A stretch of DNA of 8,357 nucleotides from Acidobacteriota bacterium. GTDB taxonomy: Bacteria; Acidobacteriota; Terriglobia; Acidiferrales; UBA7541. The stretch spans positions 3,174 to 11,530 of the forward strand of contig PMOP01000173.1 of the NCBI GenBank assembly GCA_003161495.1, in the 5' to 3' direction. Positions 6,520-8,357 of the stretch are shown in pieces (position 1 is the stretch's first letter; each line of letters opens with the position of its first letter). Under the pieces are notes generated by a model. That model was given only the letters and a program-made list of their open reading frames with translations, was not told the DNA's origin and did no database searches. A program made the translations under genes and the position numbers.

Positions 6520-8357
6520 CTACGCCGCTCCTTGCTCGTCCATCGGACGAGTGCGGGCGTAATACGAGTAATCGTTCAGAGAGGCGTTGAGGTTATTAAG
6601 AACCACTCCGATAAGATTTGTTCCAACGGAGCGCGCTTGCGATTCCGCGTACTGAACGACCTGGCGGGGCGTGTCTCCCCCTTTTACGACCAGGATGGTT
6701 GCACCAACCATGCTTCCCAGGATGCGGCTGTCTGCCCGATTGAGAAGGGGAGGCGAATCCAGAATGACAAAGCGATACGTGGCCATCGACTCCTGAATTA
6801 AGGCTCGCATCCGGTCCGAGGAAAGAAGCTCGGAAGGATTCTCAGGAATAGGTCCGCAATGTAAAACGTACAGGCGGCTATACGAAGTCGGGTACACCAT
6901 TTGCTGCCACGCGCCCTGGCCCGCGAGATAGCCGCTCAAACGTGAGCCTGGTTGGGGGAAATATTTCTGAATGCTTGGACGGCGCATATCCGCATCGACC
7001 AGAAGGACCGGCTGCCCGAGTTGCGCCAGGGAAAAAGCCAGATTCACGGCGACCGTGGTTTTTCCCTCGCCCGGCTGAGCACTGGTCACCAAAATGGAAT
7101 TCGCAAAACGCCCGGAGGCGGAGAGAATCACGGAAGTTCGAAGTTCGCGAAATGCCTCCGAAAAAGCCGACCCTTTGTGAATCCCAAGATCGTTTCGAGG
7201 AAGGTCATCGATCAGCGCGCCGTCCGTCACAGTCTTCGAATCGGCCAATCCAAAGATGAGCGCCCGATCCGCCGTTGCGATGCGCTTGCGTTTCCTGCCG
7301 TTGCGGGCGCCAAGCGTGGGAATAAAACCCATGACCGGAATACCCAAAAAGTGGAACACATCTTCGCTGTACCGAATTGTCTGATCTAAATGTTCCCTAA
7401 GAAACGCAAGGGAAATCCCGAGGCCTAAACCAAGGAACGTAGCCAGCCCTAAATTAAGTGGATAATTTGGCGCGATCGGTTTGTAAGGCTCAGTTCCCGG
7501 ATCCACGATCCGGATGTTGCTGGCGTTCAGGCCCGCCGATACACCCGCTTCCTTGAGCCGCTCCAACAATCCGTCATACAACCCTTTGTTGGAATCCACT
7601 TCGCGGTTCAAGATTCCGTACTGCACGGATTTTTCGGCAATCTGGTTTGCCTCCGCCTGCTTTCCTGCAAACGCCTGGCGCACCAGTTTTTCGCGCCGGA
7701 GCGCGGCGAAGTAATCATTGCTGATTTTCTGCGCCGCGCGCCAGCGCTCCCTCTCCAGGGAACTCTGAATTTCCGCAATCTCACTTTGGGTTTCCTTGAC
7801 CTTTGGGTAGTTCTCCGTGAAGGTTGCGGCCAGTTGCGCATGCTCCTTCTGAAGATCCGCAAGCCGCACGGTGAGGTCCTGCAACAATTTGCTTTCAAAG
7901 ACGCCGGGGAGCGAACCGTAATCGCCGGATTGCACCAGCCGGAAAACGGATTCCTTCTCCATGCGATCCGCCTGCGCCTTGTTCAACTCTTCCTGCACTT
8001 CCCGAACGCTCTGGTTGACGATGCTTTCCTGTTCGCCCTTGCCCGTTTCGAGATAAAGAAGGCCATTCTCCGCCGCATATTTCTGCACGTCGTCTTCCGA
8101 TTTTTCCAGCCTGGCTTTCAGGTCTTTCAGCTGCACGGAAAGCCATTCCGAAGCTTTTTGCGTGGCGTCCCAGCGCGCTTCGAGATTTTTTTGGATGTAA
8201 TTTTCGGCGACCGCATTCACGGCGCGCGCCGCCAGTTGCGGGTCCTGCGAATCGAAACGAAGTTCGACAGCGCGGCTGCGCCGGATCGGCCTGATATCCA
8301 AACGGTCCTGAAAACTCGTGAGCACGGTTTCACGGATCGCCAGGTCGGGAGCAGCCG
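6520..8357 (-). CDS. Polysaccharide co-polymerase / BY-type tyrosine kinase (Wzc/ExoP/GumC type), 5' end outside window
   Basis: Inner-membrane protein that sets chain length and couples polymerisation to export, with a cytoplasmic autokinase domain. The frame stays open to the right edge, so the start, first membrane helix and much of the Wzz domain are missing; about 611 residues are visible. Numbered from the internal GTG at 8325: a long periplasmic helical, coiled-coil-rich region (about 50-240), a G-rich GNVR-type segment with REVDSNKGLYDGLLERLKEA (241-260), a second membrane helix (about 290-309), then the kinase. The kinase shows the EAFRELRTS activator motif (390-398), Walker A SAQPGEGKTT (415-424; bases 7054-7083), Walker A' LLVDADMRRP (441-450) and Walker B FVILDSPP (519-526). 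The tail carries a short tyrosine cluster, DYSYYARTRP (585-594), the expected autophosphorylation site. It ends in TAG at 6520-6522, in the same frame as the flippase start 15 nt later. The family is near certain; the polymer is unknown. Confidence 0.95.
   Translation of the reverse strand, partial: AAPDLAIRETVLTSFQDRLDIRPIRRSRAVELRFDSQDPQLAARAVNAVAENYIQKNLEARWDATQKASEWLSVQLKDLKARLEKSEDDVQKYAAENGLLYLETGKGEQESIVNQSVREVQEELNKAQADRMEKESVFRLVQSGDYGSLPGVFESKLLQDLTVRLADLQKEHAQLAATFTENYPKVKETQSEIAEIQSSLERERWRAAQKISNDYFAALRREKLVRQAFAGKQAEANQIAEKSVQYGILNREVDSNKGLYDGLLERLKEAGVSAGLNASNIRIVDPGTEPYKPIAPNYPLNLGLATFLGLGLGISLAFLREHLDQTIRYSEDVFHFLGIPVMGFIPTLGARNGRKRKRIATADRALIFGLADSKTVTDGALIDDLPRNDLGIHKGSAFSEAFRELRTSVILSASGRFANSILVTSAQPGEGKTTVAVNLAFSLAQLGQPVLLVDADMRRPSIQKYFPQPGSRLSGYLAGQGAWQQMVYPTSYSRLYVLHCGPIPENPSELLSSDRMRALIQESMATYRFVILDSPPLLNRADSRILGSMVGATILVVKGGDTPRQVVQYAESQARSVGTNLIGVVLNNLNASLNDYSYYARTRPMDEQGAA

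Noticed and set aside
6952..7389. A 145-codon plus-strand frame antisense to the kinase domain
   Set aside because: It covers the conserved Walker-motif region of the kinase, whose codon constraints explain the open antisense frame.
1..8357. CRISPR array, tRNA or rRNA gene, insertion sequence, phage or toxin-antitoxin elements
   Set aside because: I saw no regular repeats, no structured RNA gene, no transposase or integrase motif and no terminal inverted repeats. The window is almost fully used by polysaccharide genes.

Overview
The window is a densely packed, single-direction (minus strand) gene cluster for a secreted or capsular polysaccharide made by the Wzx/Wzy-dependent route. All seven supported genes read right to left; the first one runs off the right edge. 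The organism is a Gram-negative-type bacterium with moderately high GC by eye, three GTG starts and Shine-Dalgarno sites before some genes. The gene styles (ExoA-like GT2, small monotopic sugar transferase, fused Wzz-kinase) would fit Acidobacteriota or a similar soil phylum. That placement is only an inference, because no rRNA or phylogenetic marker is present.

Layout in transcription order: (1) 8357-6520, a 5'-truncated polysaccharide co-polymerase fused to a BY-type tyrosine kinase (Wzc/ExoP type); (2) 6504-5191, a Wzx-type flippase; (3) 5183 or 5171 to 3969, a GT4 glycosyltransferase; (4) 3958-3434, a left-handed beta-helix acyltransferase; (5) 3385-2078, a Wzy-type polymerase or O-antigen-ligase-family protein; (6) 2009-942, a membrane-attached GT2 glycosyltransferase of the ExoA type; (7) 868-131, a small polyprenyl-phosphate sugar-1-phosphate transferase that would prime synthesis. 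The first four genes are nearly contiguous (gaps of about 7-19 nt), while the last three are separated by 48-73 nt. A hairpin begins at the stop codon of the last gene (95-136). Positions 1-94 hold no convincing gene.

How they work together (established for the families, inferred here): the sugar transferase loads the first sugar-phosphate onto the undecaprenyl carrier. The GT2 and GT4 enzymes extend it, and the acyltransferase decorates a sugar. The flippase turns the lipid-linked repeat to the periplasmic face, the polymerase joins repeats, and the co-polymerase/kinase controls chain length and export. An outer-membrane Wza-type exporter would be expected but is not in this window; it may lie upstream of the kinase, beyond the right edge.

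I found no RNA gene, CRISPR array, insertion sequence or phage element. The window reads as an ordinary, well-formed polysaccharide locus rather than a new kind of system. The points worth a second look are the in-frame stop that separates kinase and flippase, the few glycosyltransferases, the sequence variant of the priming enzyme and the terminal hairpin.
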